DNA of 64,000 nt, taken from Mesorhizobium sp. Its GTDB lineage: Bacteria; Pseudomonadota; Alphaproteobacteria; Rhizobiales; Rhizobiaceae. Of the stretch, positions 17,117-25,011 are shown in pieces. The stretch is taken from assembly GCA_004017275.1 (NCBI GenBank), contig SAKE01000007.1, positions 1-64,000 on the forward strand. The letters run 5' to 3'. The translations under genes and the position numbers were made by a program. How positions within the stretch are numbered: the stretch's first letter is position 1; every line of letters starts with the position of its first letter. Under the pieces are notes generated by a model. That model saw only the letters and a program-made list of their open reading frames with translations, did not search any database and had not been told where the DNA came from.

Positions 17117-18565
17117 CTACGCCTCGAACGCTCTCTCCGTGAACCATTCTGCCAGCTTTGCAAGCTCCGGTCCCAGCACGCGATCATCGTCGACAGGCGG
17201 CACAATGCCTCTGATTTCATCGACAAAGTGTTGCAACGCCAACGGCGCGGGGCGTTCGGTGACATGCAGTGCCTGCGAGGCGATCATGGCCAGCATCGCC
17301 ATCGCTGCGTCGACGCAACGGCCGGCGGTTGCCTCTTTGGTCCAGGCGAAGAACGCGGTCGTGGCGACATCGTCCTGTCCGGCGCCGGCCGATTCCGTTC
17401 CCGGGATGAAGGTGCGCTGTGCGGCCAGCTTGGCCTGTTCGAGATAGCCGGTGATCGCCATCGGCACGTAGCCGACATTGCCGTGACCGTCGCTGTCGGC
17501 TGAGTGCCGCCCGCTCATCAGCAGGTCGGGCAGCAGCGATACCTTGCCATTGAGAAGTTTTGAGGCGTGGCGGTCGCAGAGCAGGCAGATATCGGCCCAT
17601 ATCGCCGCCAGATCGTCCAGCGCCGGCGTCGCCATGGCATTGTGATAGCCGCCCGTCGAGATGCAGCGGCCGAGCGGGTGTGTATCGTCCGGCGGGATAT
17701 AGACGGGATTGTCCGATATCGAGGCCAGCGACACATTGGCCGCCCGCTCGGCAGACGATAGTGCCCTATGCGCCTGGCCAAGCACCCGCGGCACGATTCG
17801 GTAGCTGACAGGCGCCTGATAATTGCGCCGCCCATCGCCGGCGCCAACCAGAAACTCCCGCAATCCCTGCAGGGCCGCCGCCTCATGCTCATCGCCCCAG
17901 AGCGTATCGAGCGCCGCGTCATAATGCTCGAGCGGAGCACGAAACGCTTCGATCGACAACGCGAAGACCTTGTGCGCCATCTGAAGGCGGCGGCGCGCCG
18001 CGAGTGCGGCGTCCGCTACAAGAGCCGCAGCGCAGGGCGAACCGTTGATCAGCGAGCCCCGCTCCTTGATCTCGAGATCGAAGCGCGTCGAAAGCTCGGC
18101 AAACAAGGGATAGAGCGCCAGGATCTCGCCGGCGCCGCCCTGGCCGGAAGACGGTACCGTTGGCATCGGCCGGCCATCCAGCATGGCGGCAACGGCGAGC
18201 GCAATGCGTGGCGTGGTGGCGGCGTTGCCCTCGATGAAATTCGTCAGCCGGGCAAGCACGATCCCCCGAACCACGCGATCCGGGAGCGGATCGCCAAAGG
18301 AAGTGGCGGCGGCGAACGCCTTGATGCGCGCATGACGGTCCCGCTCGTCAGATTCGAGCCTGCGGCTCGCCAGCTCCCCCATGGCGGTGGTGACGCCATA
18401 GATCACCGGTGGCGGGTTAGTTTCAATGAGCTTCAGAAACGAGGCACGGCATTCGGCGATGCGTTGCAAGGCCTTCTCGCCGATCGCCACCGTGTCCTTC
18501 TTCCACGCAACGCGCAAAACAGTGTCGAGGTTGATGTCCTCACGCGTCGACAGGCTAACTGGCAT
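17117..18565 (-). CDS. Aromatic amino acid ammonia-lyase homologue lacking the MIO triad
   Basis: A 482-residue member of the histidine/phenylalanine ammonia-lyase fold family. Conserved landmarks remain: YGVTTAMG (Tyr56, the equivalent of the HAL catalytic YGVNTG tyrosine), SLINGSPCAAAL (171-182), the VSYRIVPRVLGQ helix with its arginine, SISDNPVY, and the late GTESAGAGQDD loop. The segment that normally reads GSVGASGDLAPL and self-cyclises to the MIO cofactor here reads GQGGAGEILALY (141-152), so the Ala-Ser-Gly triad appears as Ala145-Gly146-Glu147 with no serine. It may have lost ammonia-lyase chemistry or use another mechanism. No hut genes are adjacent. Confidence 0.8.
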   Translation of the reverse strand: MPVSLSTREDINLDTVLRVAWKKDTVAIGEKALQRIAECRASFLKLIETNPPPVIYGVTTAMGELASRRLESDERDRHARIKAFAAATSFGDPLPDRVVRGIVLARLTNFIEGNAATTPRIALAVAAMLDGRPMPTVPSSGQGGAGEILALYPLFAELSTRFDLEIKERGSLINGSPCAAALVADAALAARRRLQMAHKVFALSIEAFRAPLEHYDAALDTLWGDEHEAAALQGLREFLVGAGDGRRNYQAPVSYRIVPRVLGQAHRALSSAERAANVSLASISDNPVYIPPDDTHPLGRCISTGGYHNAMATPALDDLAAIWADICLLCDRHASKLLNGKVSLLPDLLMSGRHSADSDGHGNVGYVPMAITGYLEQAKLAAQRTFIPGTESAGAGQDDVATTAFFAWTKEATAGRCVDAAMAMLAMIASQALHVTERPAPLALQHFVDEIRGIVPPVDDDRVLGPELAKLAEWFTERAFEA

Positions 18566-18615
18566 GCTTCACACCACGGCAAGCAGGATGCTGATACGGA
18601 TATTGATTACGGATA

Positions 18616-19200
18616 TTAATAGAGTGGTTCCTCGAACAGCGTCTTGTCGCCGTCCACCAGCGCCTTGATCTGCGCGGTGCCGTCGCCGGCGAGCGCCAGA
18701 CGGATGCCGAACGGGCGCACCCGCATATCGTTCTGGATCGCCATCCCCTCGCCTTCTGGCAGATAGAAGCGCTCGATGCCGTAGTCCGGCGCGACGGTGC
18801 CCCCTTCGCTGCGAAGATCCCAGCCCTCGGCGATATGGCCAGATATGTCGGCTTCGTCGGCAGTGGCCGGTGTCGGCGCTTTGCCGAACCAGGCGGTCGT
18901 TGGTGCCCAATAGCCATCAGCACCCTTCTTCAGGCGCACGACAATCGACGTATCGTCGCTGGAGAGTTTGTCGGGCGGAATGTCGGCGATCATTTTCACC
19001 GGTATGCGCGAAATCTCGTAGCCGAGAATAATATAGTCGCCGCGCAGGAGGTCGCGCGGATCGACCGGCTCGATCTTCAGCAGCACCTCCTTGCCGTTGC
19101 GCAGGATCGCCGCGCGGCCGGCGATGATCCAGCTTAGAAATCCGATCTGGACGAGCGCCAGCACCAGTGCCGAGATAACAAGTCTCTTTCCGGTCATCAT
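18616..19200 (-). CDS. GDYXXLXY domain protein
   Basis: A 194-residue protein with one N-terminal transmembrane segment (residues 8-28) and an extracytoplasmic domain. It contains the exact family motif GDYIILGY (54-61) after VDPRDLLR, and a second conserved half with IERFYLPEGEG. The family has no assigned biochemical function. It overlaps the upstream DUF2157 gene by 4 bp (ATGA), a pairing often seen in bacteria, which suggests the two form one membrane system. Confidence 0.85.
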   Translation of the reverse strand: MMTGKRLVISALVLALVQIGFLSWIIAGRAAILRNGKEVLLKIEPVDPRDLLRGDYIILGYEISRIPVKMIADIPPDKLSSDDTSIVVRLKKGADGYWAPTTAWFGKAPTPATADEADISGHIAEGWDLRSEGGTVAPDYGIERFYLPEGEGMAIQNDMRVRPFGIRLALAGDGTAQIKALVDGDKTLFEEPLY

Positions 19201-20315
19201 GCCGTGGCTCCCCCAGTCGCTGGACCCTTCATGCGTTTTTCCACGCGGATGATGACGATCGCAAGGATGCCGAGCAGCACCGCGGCGGCCAGGAAGAAGC
19301 CGGCCGTATCGAGCATCGATTGCAATGTCACGACATAGATGATGGCGAGTTCGAAGGCGAAGCCGAGATAGGCAAGCCAGCGCAAACCCCGGCTCGCCCG
19401 CCCGGCCAGCACAATTGCCGCGACGATGCCTGCCAACGCGATCACCGAGGCGATGGCGAAGCCGCTGTTGTAGGTGCTTTCGTCGGCCAGTTCGAACTGG
19501 ATCATTGCCAGGCCGGTGAGGAAGCCGAGCAGTGCGTGCAAGGGCAAGCGGCCGCCGAGCTGCACCACCCGGTCGACCGGGTCAGGTGCGAAGACGGAGG
19601 CCGCGAACAGCAGCGCCGAGGCGACGACCAGCGGGATCGCCACCTGCAGCGTGTCGTGTTCGGTGACCAGCAGCACCAGATAGAACAGCACCGAAAGGAT
19701 GATCAGGTGCCGCGCTGCCTGGCTGCGGGTCCAGAACGAGACGGCAAACAAAACGATCGCCATGACGACGAAGCCATGCGGAAAATCGCTGCGGCTGTAA
19801 TAGTCGAAGCCTTTCAGGAACAGCCAGGCATCGGCAATGCCGACCGAAGCCACAGTCAGCGGGTTCGAACACAGCGCCACCGCCGCCAGTGCCGTGCCGG
19901 CGCCCCAGGTGACCAAAGCCGACGCCTCGTCGCCCGACAGATGATACATCTGGCCGATCAGTGCGATCGAGCCGCCGAAAGCCGCTGCCGCCACGATCCA
20001 CAGAGCCTCGCCGATCGCCGCATGGTCGCGCATCTTCAGTACGGCGCCGCCGACATGGCCACCAAGGATGATGGCAAACAGTGCCGCCACGCGCGCCAGG
20101 CGCGGAATGGCGTCCCAGTTGGCGGCGACGAAAATCAGGATGGCGGCGCCGAAAAGCAAGGCGGCCATCATCGCCAGGATCGAGCCGAAGCTGAGCGACT
20201 TGCGCTCGTTGGCCTCGACATCGCGCGAGAGCGAATCGGCAGTCACGGCATCGATCAGCCCGGCCTGCTGCCAACGCGCGATATCAGCCCTGACCCGCGA
20301 CGAATACCCCGCCAT
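19197..20315 (-). CDS. DUF2157 membrane protein
   Basis: A 372-residue protein. A cytoplasmic N terminus of about 40 residues (ADIARWQQAGLIDAVTADSL, the DUF2157 helical start) is followed by about ten hydrophobic helices with no charged catalytic pattern. In the family the N-terminal module precedes a multi-pass membrane domain of unknown function. It is translationally coupled to the GDYXXLXY gene, so both are probably expressed as a unit. Confidence 0.85.
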   Translation of the reverse strand: MAGYSSRVRADIARWQQAGLIDAVTADSLSRDVEANERKSLSFGSILAMMAALLFGAAILIFVAANWDAIPRLARVAALFAIILGGHVGGAVLKMRDHAAIGEALWIVAAAAFGGSIALIGQMYHLSGDEASALVTWGAGTALAAVALCSNPLTVASVGIADAWLFLKGFDYYSRSDFPHGFVVMAIVLFAVSFWTRSQAARHLIILSVLFYLVLLVTEHDTLQVAIPLVVASALLFAASVFAPDPVDRVVQLGGRLPLHALLGFLTGLAMIQFELADESTYNSGFAIASVIALAGIVAAIVLAGRASRGLRWLAYLGFAFELAIIYVVTLQSMLDTAGFFLAAAVLLGILAIVIIRVEKRMKGPATGGATA

Positions 20316-20469
20316 GCTGCTTCTCCCCCAGTTTGGTCTTTTTTTCAGCCGACCCGGTCAAACCGTTGACGCTAAGGCATTTTCCGATTCGGGTTTCTTT
20401 GTGTCCGGTCCGTGAACGCGCGTTAATGCTGCATTGCACAATTTGCATTGCTGCCATGCAGCCATGGCG

Positions 20470-20500
20470 CTTTTAAATCGATATGGGTCCGCCTATTTAT
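20470..20500 (+). promoter_or_regulatory. Candidate promoter of the DUF1127/RNA locus
   Basis: CTTTTA (20470-20475) and CTATTTAT (20493-20500) are separated by 17 bp, 50 bp upstream of the first DUF1127 ATG. The spacing fits a promoter and the -10 is reminiscent of alphaproteobacterial RpoH-type sites, but the match is loose. Confidence 0.3.
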
Positions 20501-20551
20501 GGTTCGTACACAAACGGAATGATCCGCAAGAAAGACGAAACGAGAACTACC

Positions 20552-20692
20552 ATGAACCTGATCCGCAACTACCGCAACTGGCGCCGCTACAGGGACACCG
20601 TGTCCGAGCTGAGCCGCCTGAGCAACCGTGAACTGACCGACCTCGGCATCAGCCGCAGCGACATTCCTTACGTCGCTCGCAAGGCGGTCTAA
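20552..20692 (+). CDS. DUF1127 small arginine-rich protein (first copy)
   Basis: A 46-residue protein starting MNLIRNYRNWRRYRDTV. DUF1127 proteins are short, basic and end with the conserved block LSNRELTDLGISRSDI. Alphaproteobacterial members have been linked to RNA turnover and to phosphate and carbon metabolism; the Rhodobacter member CcaF1 affects processing and stability of small RNAs, including those encoded next to it. Here too a paralogue and CCUCCUCCC hairpin RNAs follow. An in-frame upstream ATG at 20483 is not favoured, since the family begins at this Met. Confidence 0.9.
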   Translation: MNLIRNYRNWRRYRDTVSELSRLSNRELTDLGISRSDIPYVARKAV

Positions 20693-20695
20693 TTC

Positions 20696-20717
20696 TTCGG
20701 ACCGCAAATGGTCCGAA
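20696..20717 (+). promoter_or_regulatory. Perfect hairpin between the two DUF1127 genes
   Basis: TTCGGACC (20696-20703) and GGTCCGAA (20710-20717) form an 8-bp perfect stem with a GCAAAT loop, directly after the first stop codon and 24 nt before the second ATG. It is followed by CCAGTTTT, so it may act as a partial terminator, stabiliser or processing site. Confidence 0.55.
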
Positions 20718-20741
20718 CCAGTTTTGAAAAAGAGAACGACA

Positions 20742-20882
20742 ATGAACCTGATCCGCAACTATCGTAACTGGCGCGTTTATCGCGAGACGGTTACCGAGCT
20801 GGGTCGCCTGTCCAACCGCCAGCTGCATGATCTCGGTATCGTCCGCGACGAAATCAAGATCGTCGCCCGCCGGGCGATCTAA
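20742..20882 (+). CDS. DUF1127 small protein (second copy)
   Basis: A 46-residue paralogue starting MNLIRNYRNWRVYRETV and ending KIVARRAI. The first 11 residues and the LSNRQLHDLGI block match the upstream copy; the rest has diverged, so the duplication is not recent. AAAGAGAACGACA precedes the ATG (purine-rich, moderate ribosome site). It lies 49 bp after the first copy and about 10 bp before the first CCUCCUCCC hairpin, so all are likely one transcript. Confidence 0.9.
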   Translation: MNLIRNYRNWRVYRETVTELGRLSNRQLHDLGIVRDEIKIVARRAI

Positions 20883-20892
20883 TCTGAATTTC

Positions 20893-21005
20893 GCCAGGGT
20901 CGACCTCCTCCCCGACCCTGACGAATACGGTCACCCCTTACCTCCTCCCAAGGGTTGACCACAAAAACGGCGTCCGCCGCACCTCCTCCCGCGGCGGGCG
21001 CTGTT
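20893..21005 (+). ncRNA. Cuckoo/CcsR-like small RNA, unit 1 (three CCUCCUCCC hairpins)
   Basis: Three consecutive stem-loops each expose the same 10-nt loop ACCTCCTCCC. SL1: CAGGGTCG (20895-20902) pairs with CGACCCTG (20913-20920). SL2: 20929-20939 with 20950-20960, 11 bp with one mismatch. SL3: GCGTCCGCCGC (20970-20980) with 20991-21001, 11 bp with one G-U. CCUCC equals the 16S anti-Shine-Dalgarno core. The motif and position after DUF1127 match the CcsR/cuckoo RNA family of Rhodobacter, which is stress induced. A 9-bp GGGGCAAAA/TTTTGCCCC hairpin (21013-21034) separates it from unit 2. Confidence 0.85.
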
Positions 21006-21070
21006 ACCCCCCGGGGCAAAACGAATTTTGCCCCAAAGGTTTCGCTCCTTTTCAAACTGCGAAAGAAATT

Positions 21071-21190
21071 TCGTCAAAGCCGACCTCCTCCCCGGCAATG
21101 ACGAACACGGTCGGCCTTCACCTCCTCCCGAGGGTCGACCCCAAAAACGACACCCGCCGGACCTCCTCCCCCGGCGGGTGTTGTTGTTTT
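21071..21190 (+). ncRNA. Cuckoo/CcsR-like small RNA, unit 2 (three CCUCCUCCC hairpins)
   Basis: A second triplet with the same ACCTCCTCCC loops at 21083-21092, 21120-21129 and 21161-21170. SL4: CGTCA-AA-GCCG pairs with CGGC-AA-TGACG, leaving a symmetric AA/AA internal loop. SL5: 21109-21119 with 21130-21140, 11 bp with two G-U pairs. SL6: ACACCCGCCGG (21150-21160) with 21171-21181, perfect 11 bp, followed by TTGTTGTTTT, so it doubles as a Rho-independent terminator. Stems differ between units while loops are invariant, so the loops are what selection has kept. Confidence 0.85.
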
Positions 21191-21275
21191 CAGGGATTGA
21201 TTCCCTGAGCAACTGTTTGCGCCGCACCACGCACGGCAATTGCAATCGCCGCACCAAGCGATTATTCCGGCGCTC

Positions 21276-22694
21276 ATGAGCAAAAATCCCATCCATATCA
21301 TCGGCGGCGGCCTTGCCGGCTCCGAAGCCGCCTGGCAGGCCGCGCAAGCCGGCGTTCCGGTCATCCTGCATGAAATGCGGCCCGTTCGCGGCACCGATGC
21401 CCACAAGACCGATAGCCTGGCCGAACTCGTCTGCTCCAATTCCTTCCGCTCCGATGACGCCGAAAACAACGCCGTTGGCCTGTTGCACGCCGAAATGCGG
21501 CTGGCCGGCTCGCTGATCATGAGTGCAGGCGACGCCAATCAGGTACCGGCCGGCGGTGCGCTTGCCGTCGACCGTGACGGATTCGCCGATGCCGTGACGA
21601 AAAAACTCGAAGCACACCCGCTGATCACCATCCAGCGCGAGGAGGTGCCGGGCTTGCCGCCGGCGGATTGGGACCAGGCGATCGTCGCCACCGGTCCGCT
21701 GACCGCACCTTCGCTTGCCCAGTCGATCGCGGAAGCTACCGGCGCCGATGCGCTGGCCTTCTTCGATGCCATCGCGCCAATCGTCCATTTCGACACGATC
21801 GACATGAATACCTGCTGGTTCCAGTCGCGCTATGACAAGGTCGGGCCGGGCGGCACCGGCAAGGACTACATCAACTGTCCGCTGGACAAGGAGCAATATC
21901 TCGCCTTCGTGGCGGCGCTTGTTGAGGGTCAAAAAACCGAATTCAAGCAATGGGAAGGCACACCCTATTTCGATGGCTGCCTGCCGATCGAGATCATGGC
22001 CGAACGCGGCGTCGAGACCCTACGCTACGGACCGATGAAGCCGATGGGGCTGACCAATGTCCACAATCCTGATGTAAAGGCCTATGCCGTCGTCCAGCTG
22101 CGGCAGGACAATGCGCTGGGCACGCTCTACAACATGGTCGGTTTCCAAACCAAGCTGAAGCATGCCGAGCAGGTGCGCGTATTCCGCACCATACCCGGTC
22201 TCGAAAACGCCGATTTCGCCCGCCTCGGCGGCCTGCACCGCAACACCTACATCAACTCGCCGACCTTGCTCGACGCGTCGCTGCAACTGAAGTCGCGCCC
22301 CGGCTTGCGTTTTGCCGGCCAGATCACCGGCTGCGAGGGCTATATCGAGAGTGCGGCGATCGGCCTGCTCGCCGGGCGCTTCGCCGCCGCCGAAAGGCTC
22401 GGCCATGCACCGTCGCTGCCGCCCCTCACCACGGCTTTCGGCGCGCTGCTCAACCACATCACCGGCGGGCACATCGTCTCCGATGACGAGCCTGGAAAGC
22501 GCTCCTTCCAGCCGATGAACGTCAATTTCGGCCTGTTCCCGCCCGTCGAAGCCCCGAAGACCGAGGGCAGACGCGTGCGCGGCAAGGACAGGACATCAGC
22601 CAAGCGCCATGCCATCACCTCGCGCGCACGCGCTGATTGCCGGCAATGGCTTGGGTTGGCAGCACAAACGGAAACGGCCGAAGCGGCGGAGTAA
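21276..22694 (+). CDS. trmFO: Methylenetetrahydrofolate--tRNA-(uracil-5-)-methyltransferase
   Basis: A 472-residue flavoprotein that makes 5-methyluridine at position 54 of tRNA using methylenetetrahydrofolate. The N-terminal FAD dinucleotide site is [15 protein letters not shown] (6-20). The substrate region [11 protein letters not shown] carries Cys53, and FDGCLPIE carries Cys235; both are conserved catalytic-region cysteines in TrmFO. The C-terminal FAD closing motif [19 protein letters not shown] is intact. The start chosen is the ATG giving the standard N terminus; an in-frame ATG at 21240 overlaps nothing conserved. It follows the hairpin RNA locus, separated by its terminator. Confidence 0.95.
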   Translation: MSKNPIHIIGGGLAGSEAAWQAAQAGVPVILHEMRPVRGTDAHKTDSLAELVCSNSFRSDDAENNAVGLLHAEMRLAGSLIMSAGDANQVPAGGALAVDRDGFADAVTKKLEAHPLITIQREEVPGLPPADWDQAIVATGPLTAPSLAQSIAEATGADALAFFDAIAPIVHFDTIDMNTCWFQSRYDKVGPGGTGKDYINCPLDKEQYLAFVAALVEGQKTEFKQWEGTPYFDGCLPIEIMAERGVETLRYGPMKPMGLTNVHNPDVKAYAVVQLRQDNALGTLYNMVGFQTKLKHAEQVRVFRTIPGLENADFARLGGLHRNTYINSPTLLDASLQLKSRPGLRFAGQITGCEGYIESAAIGLLAGRFAAAERLGHAPSLPPLTTAFGALLNHITGGHIVSDDEPGKRSFQPMNVNFGLFPPVEAPKTEGRRVRGKDRTSAKRHAITSRARADCRQWLGLAAQTETAEAAE

Positions 22695-22699
22695 ACTCC

Positions 22700-23653
22700 C
22701 TATTCAGCCGGCTCGACTTCAGCCATCGGCAACCCCGGCTTGCCCGCCTGTGATGGATTTCTCCGAACATACGCTGCCTTCAGCGTTTCCGACGTTTCGC
22801 GCGAGCCGTCATGGCTCCAGCCGGGCGGCTTGATCAGGTAGTTCAGGCGATCGCTCAAGGTCAGTCCCGGTGCAAAGGCATCCCTGAACATGCCGATCCA
22901 TTCATGGAACGCCACTTTCAGCGGATTGAAGGTGCCGAGGTTCCTGACGATGCCGTAGCGCGGCCGGTCTTCTTCCAGTTCCCCGACGAAGGTGCCGAAC
23001 ATGCGGTCCCAGATGATCAGCGTGCCGGCGTAGTTGGCGTCGAGATAGCGCGGATTGGTGGCATGGTGGACGCGATGATGCGAGGGCGTGTTGAAGACGA
23101 ACTCGAACCAGCCCCACATCTTGCCGATCGTCTCGGTGTGGATCCAGAATTGCCAGACCAGGTTGAAGCCGAAGGTGAAAGCAATCACCGCTGGATGGAA
23201 GCCGAGCAGCACCAGCGGCGCCTGCAGCACGAACATGAAGGTGAACAGACCGGTCCAGCTTTGCCGCAGCGCCGTCGACAGGTTGTAGTGCTGGCTGGAA
23301 TGGTGGTTGACGTGCTCGGCCCACACCCAGCGAACCCGGTGCGCGATGCGGTGATAGACATAGTAGCGCAAATCATCGAGCAGGAAGGCCACCAGAAAAA
23401 CCCAGACCGACAGGCCGAGATTGAAGACGCGGAATTGCCACAGCCACAGCAGCGCCCAGTAGGACACGACGCCAAGCAGCAGCCCGGCAACGACATTGCC
23501 GGTGCCCATCATCAGGCTGGTCAAGGTGTCGCGCGTCTCGAACGAGCCTTTGGCACGACCGGTACGCACCAGCCAAAGCTCGATCAGGATCGCGACTACG
23601 AAGAACGGGATGGCCAGCTGGGTGACTTGCGGGAAATTGTAGTCGTCCATCAC
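22700..23653 (-). CDS. Sterol desaturase/fatty acid hydroxylase family membrane enzyme
   Basis: A 317-residue integral membrane di-iron enzyme. The eight-histidine pattern is complete: HRIAH (about 101-105), HVNHHSSQH (about 114-122) and HHRVHH (about 193-198). About four to five transmembrane helices surround it. Members hydroxylate or desaturate sterols, fatty acids or carotenoids; the substrate here is unknown, with membrane lipids or hopanoid-type lipids possible. It overlaps the upstream anchored unknown by 4 bp (ATGA) and converges tail-to-tail with trmFO with a 5-bp gap. Confidence 0.88.
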   Translation of the reverse strand: MMDDYNFPQVTQLAIPFFVVAILIELWLVRTGRAKGSFETRDTLTSLMMGTGNVVAGLLLGVVSYWALLWLWQFRVFNLGLSVWVFLVAFLLDDLRYYVYHRIAHRVRWVWAEHVNHHSSQHYNLSTALRQSWTGLFTFMFVLQAPLVLLGFHPAVIAFTFGFNLVWQFWIHTETIGKMWGWFEFVFNTPSHHRVHHATNPRYLDANYAGTLIIWDRMFGTFVGELEEDRPRYGIVRNLGTFNPLKVAFHEWIGMFRDAFAPGLTLSDRLNYLIKPPGWSHDGSRETSETLKAAYVRRNPSQAGKPGLPMAEVEPAE

Positions 23654-24084
23654 GCGGCCTCCCTGGCGGAATTCGAACGTTGCGGCTCAAGCGCCTTCAG
23701 CAAGCCTTGCGCATCCGTTGCGCTGGCGAAGCGGAAGCGGCCGCCCTTCCAGGTGAAATCGGCGAGTCGGAACGAGACCGTGTTCGCATCTCCGGCGTTC
23801 AAAACCGCGACATCTCGAGGCGTGACGATGCGGGTCAAAAAGCAGTCGCCGATGCTGTGGACGATACCGACGCGCCCTCGCCCGATATCCAGAAACGCGG
23901 TCCTGGCATCCGTCGTCAGCCGCACCACCGTTGCGATTTCGTCAGGAAAATCCTCAGCGAATCGGCTCAGCGCCTGATCTTTGCCGGTCAGCGTCGCCAT
24001 CTTGCTGCCGCCGGTGAAATGCACCGCGGCAACCGACAGCGCGATGCCAAGGGCGACGATCGCAACCAGCAAAGGCAAGCTCAT
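23650..24084 (-). CDS. Membrane-anchored protein of unknown function
   Basis: A 144-residue protein with one N-terminal hydrophobic helix (residues 3-20) and a small mixed domain containing DEIATVVRLTTDARTAFLDIG and a single cysteine in GDCFLTRIV. I do not recognise a named family. GGAGGAG lies upstream of the ATG at 24084. It is translationally coupled to the desaturase-type gene downstream (4-bp overlap), suggesting a partner or regulator of that enzyme. It shows no catalytic motif. Confidence 0.65.
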   Translation of the reverse strand: MSLPLLVAIVALGIALSVAAVHFTGGSKMATLTGKDQALSRFAEDFPDEIATVVRLTTDARTAFLDIGRGRVGIVHSIGDCFLTRIVTPRDVAVLNAGDANTVSFRLADFTWKGGRFRFASATDAQGLLKALEPQRSNSAREAA

Positions 24085-24176
24085 TGAACGGGTATCTCCT
24101 CCGGCCGGCCTGTCGTCTGTGGCGACAGTTTTGGCGCGGAGACTTCTTAGCACGATTGACGTTTACGTCAAAGCGC

Positions 24177-25010
24177 CTACCAACCCTTGGTCGCACGACG
24201 CAGCAGCAGCCAATGCCGGCGCAAGGCCGACAGCCGCGCGACGCCGTTGAGCGGCGAGCCATTCTCCATCTTGCCGAGATAAGCACGCGACAGGGCCAGC
24301 GGCAGGAATACCGGGCGTAGCGAGGCCGGCACAGCCGACGCGCCCTGTTCGAAGGCGGAAAGATGTTCCCGTGCCAGCGCGATCATCGCCGCCACCGCGC
24401 GTTTGGCACCGGACCCGCCGTCGCCGGCAACGAATTCTTCCGGCGACGATCCCGCCGCCGCCAAAATGTCGGCCGGGATAAAACATTGTCCGCGCTTACG
24501 GTGCAGCGGCAGCAATAGCAGCAGGCCGGTCATCGCCTGCGCGCAGCCTGCCCTGCCCGCCAGGTCGACAAAGCGTGGCGCTTCACCGGGATCGAGCATC
24601 ATCGCCGCAAGCTGGATGAGTGCTGCTGCCGTCTCGCCGCAATAGCCTTCCAGATCGGTGCGCGAGGGCATCGGGTCGTCATAGAGGTCGAAAATGCGCG
24701 CATCGAGCATGTTCTCGAAGGCCGGTTTCGGTAGGCTGAATGTCGTTATCGCAGTATTCAAGGCTTCGGCTGTGGGATGGCCGGCGCCAGCCTCCCCGCC
24801 GGCGGCAATGACATCGCGCCACCATTGCAGCCGCACCTCGCCAGGCAGCGCTTCATGGATGCGATCGCGGACGCCTGCGATTTCGGCATTGAAGGCGTAG
24901 AGCGAAAACAGCGCGTCGCGCTTGTCCGCCGGCGCGTAAAGCGCGGTCAGATAGCGGTCATGGTCGGCGGAGCGCACCGCATCCATGACGATTTTGGCAT
25001 TCTGGGACAT
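24177..25010 (-). CDS. NDUFAF6-like squalene/phytoene synthase superfamily protein, catalytic motifs missing
   Basis: A 277-residue all-helical protein of the squalene/phytoene synthase superfamily. True synthases carry two aspartate-rich Mg sites. Here the first region reads LYAFNAEIAGVRDRIHEAL (38-56) and the second reads LLPLHRKRGQCFIPADIL (167-184), with no DDxxD or DxGED. Those replacements match eukaryotic NDUFAF6 (AFNVELAQVKD and RKVFLPMD-type blocks), a mitochondrial complex I assembly factor. It starts 1 nt after the stop of an Mth938-domain gene, the fold of NDUFAF3, another complex I assembly factor. Role inferred: NADH dehydrogenase assembly rather than terpene synthesis. Confidence 0.78.
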   Translation of the reverse strand: MSQNAKIVMDAVRSADHDRYLTALYAPADKRDALFSLYAFNAEIAGVRDRIHEALPGEVRLQWWRDVIAAGGEAGAGHPTAEALNTAITTFSLPKPAFENMLDARIFDLYDDPMPSRTDLEGYCGETAAALIQLAAMMLDPGEAPRFVDLAGRAGCAQAMTGLLLLLPLHRKRGQCFIPADILAAAGSSPEEFVAGDGGSGAKRAVAAMIALAREHLSAFEQGASAVPASLRPVFLPLALSRAYLGKMENGSPLNGVARLSALRRHWLLLRRATKGW

Positions 25011-25011
25011 G

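Noticed and set aside
20895..21181. CCTCCTCCC motif series considered as a CRISPR or simple repeat
   Set aside because: Only the loops repeat; flanking stems differ and pair with themselves, so they are RNA hairpins, not repeat-spacer units.
24177..25010. Phytoene/squalene synthase function
   Set aside because: Both aspartate-rich metal sites are missing and the replacing residues match NDUFAF6-type proteins.
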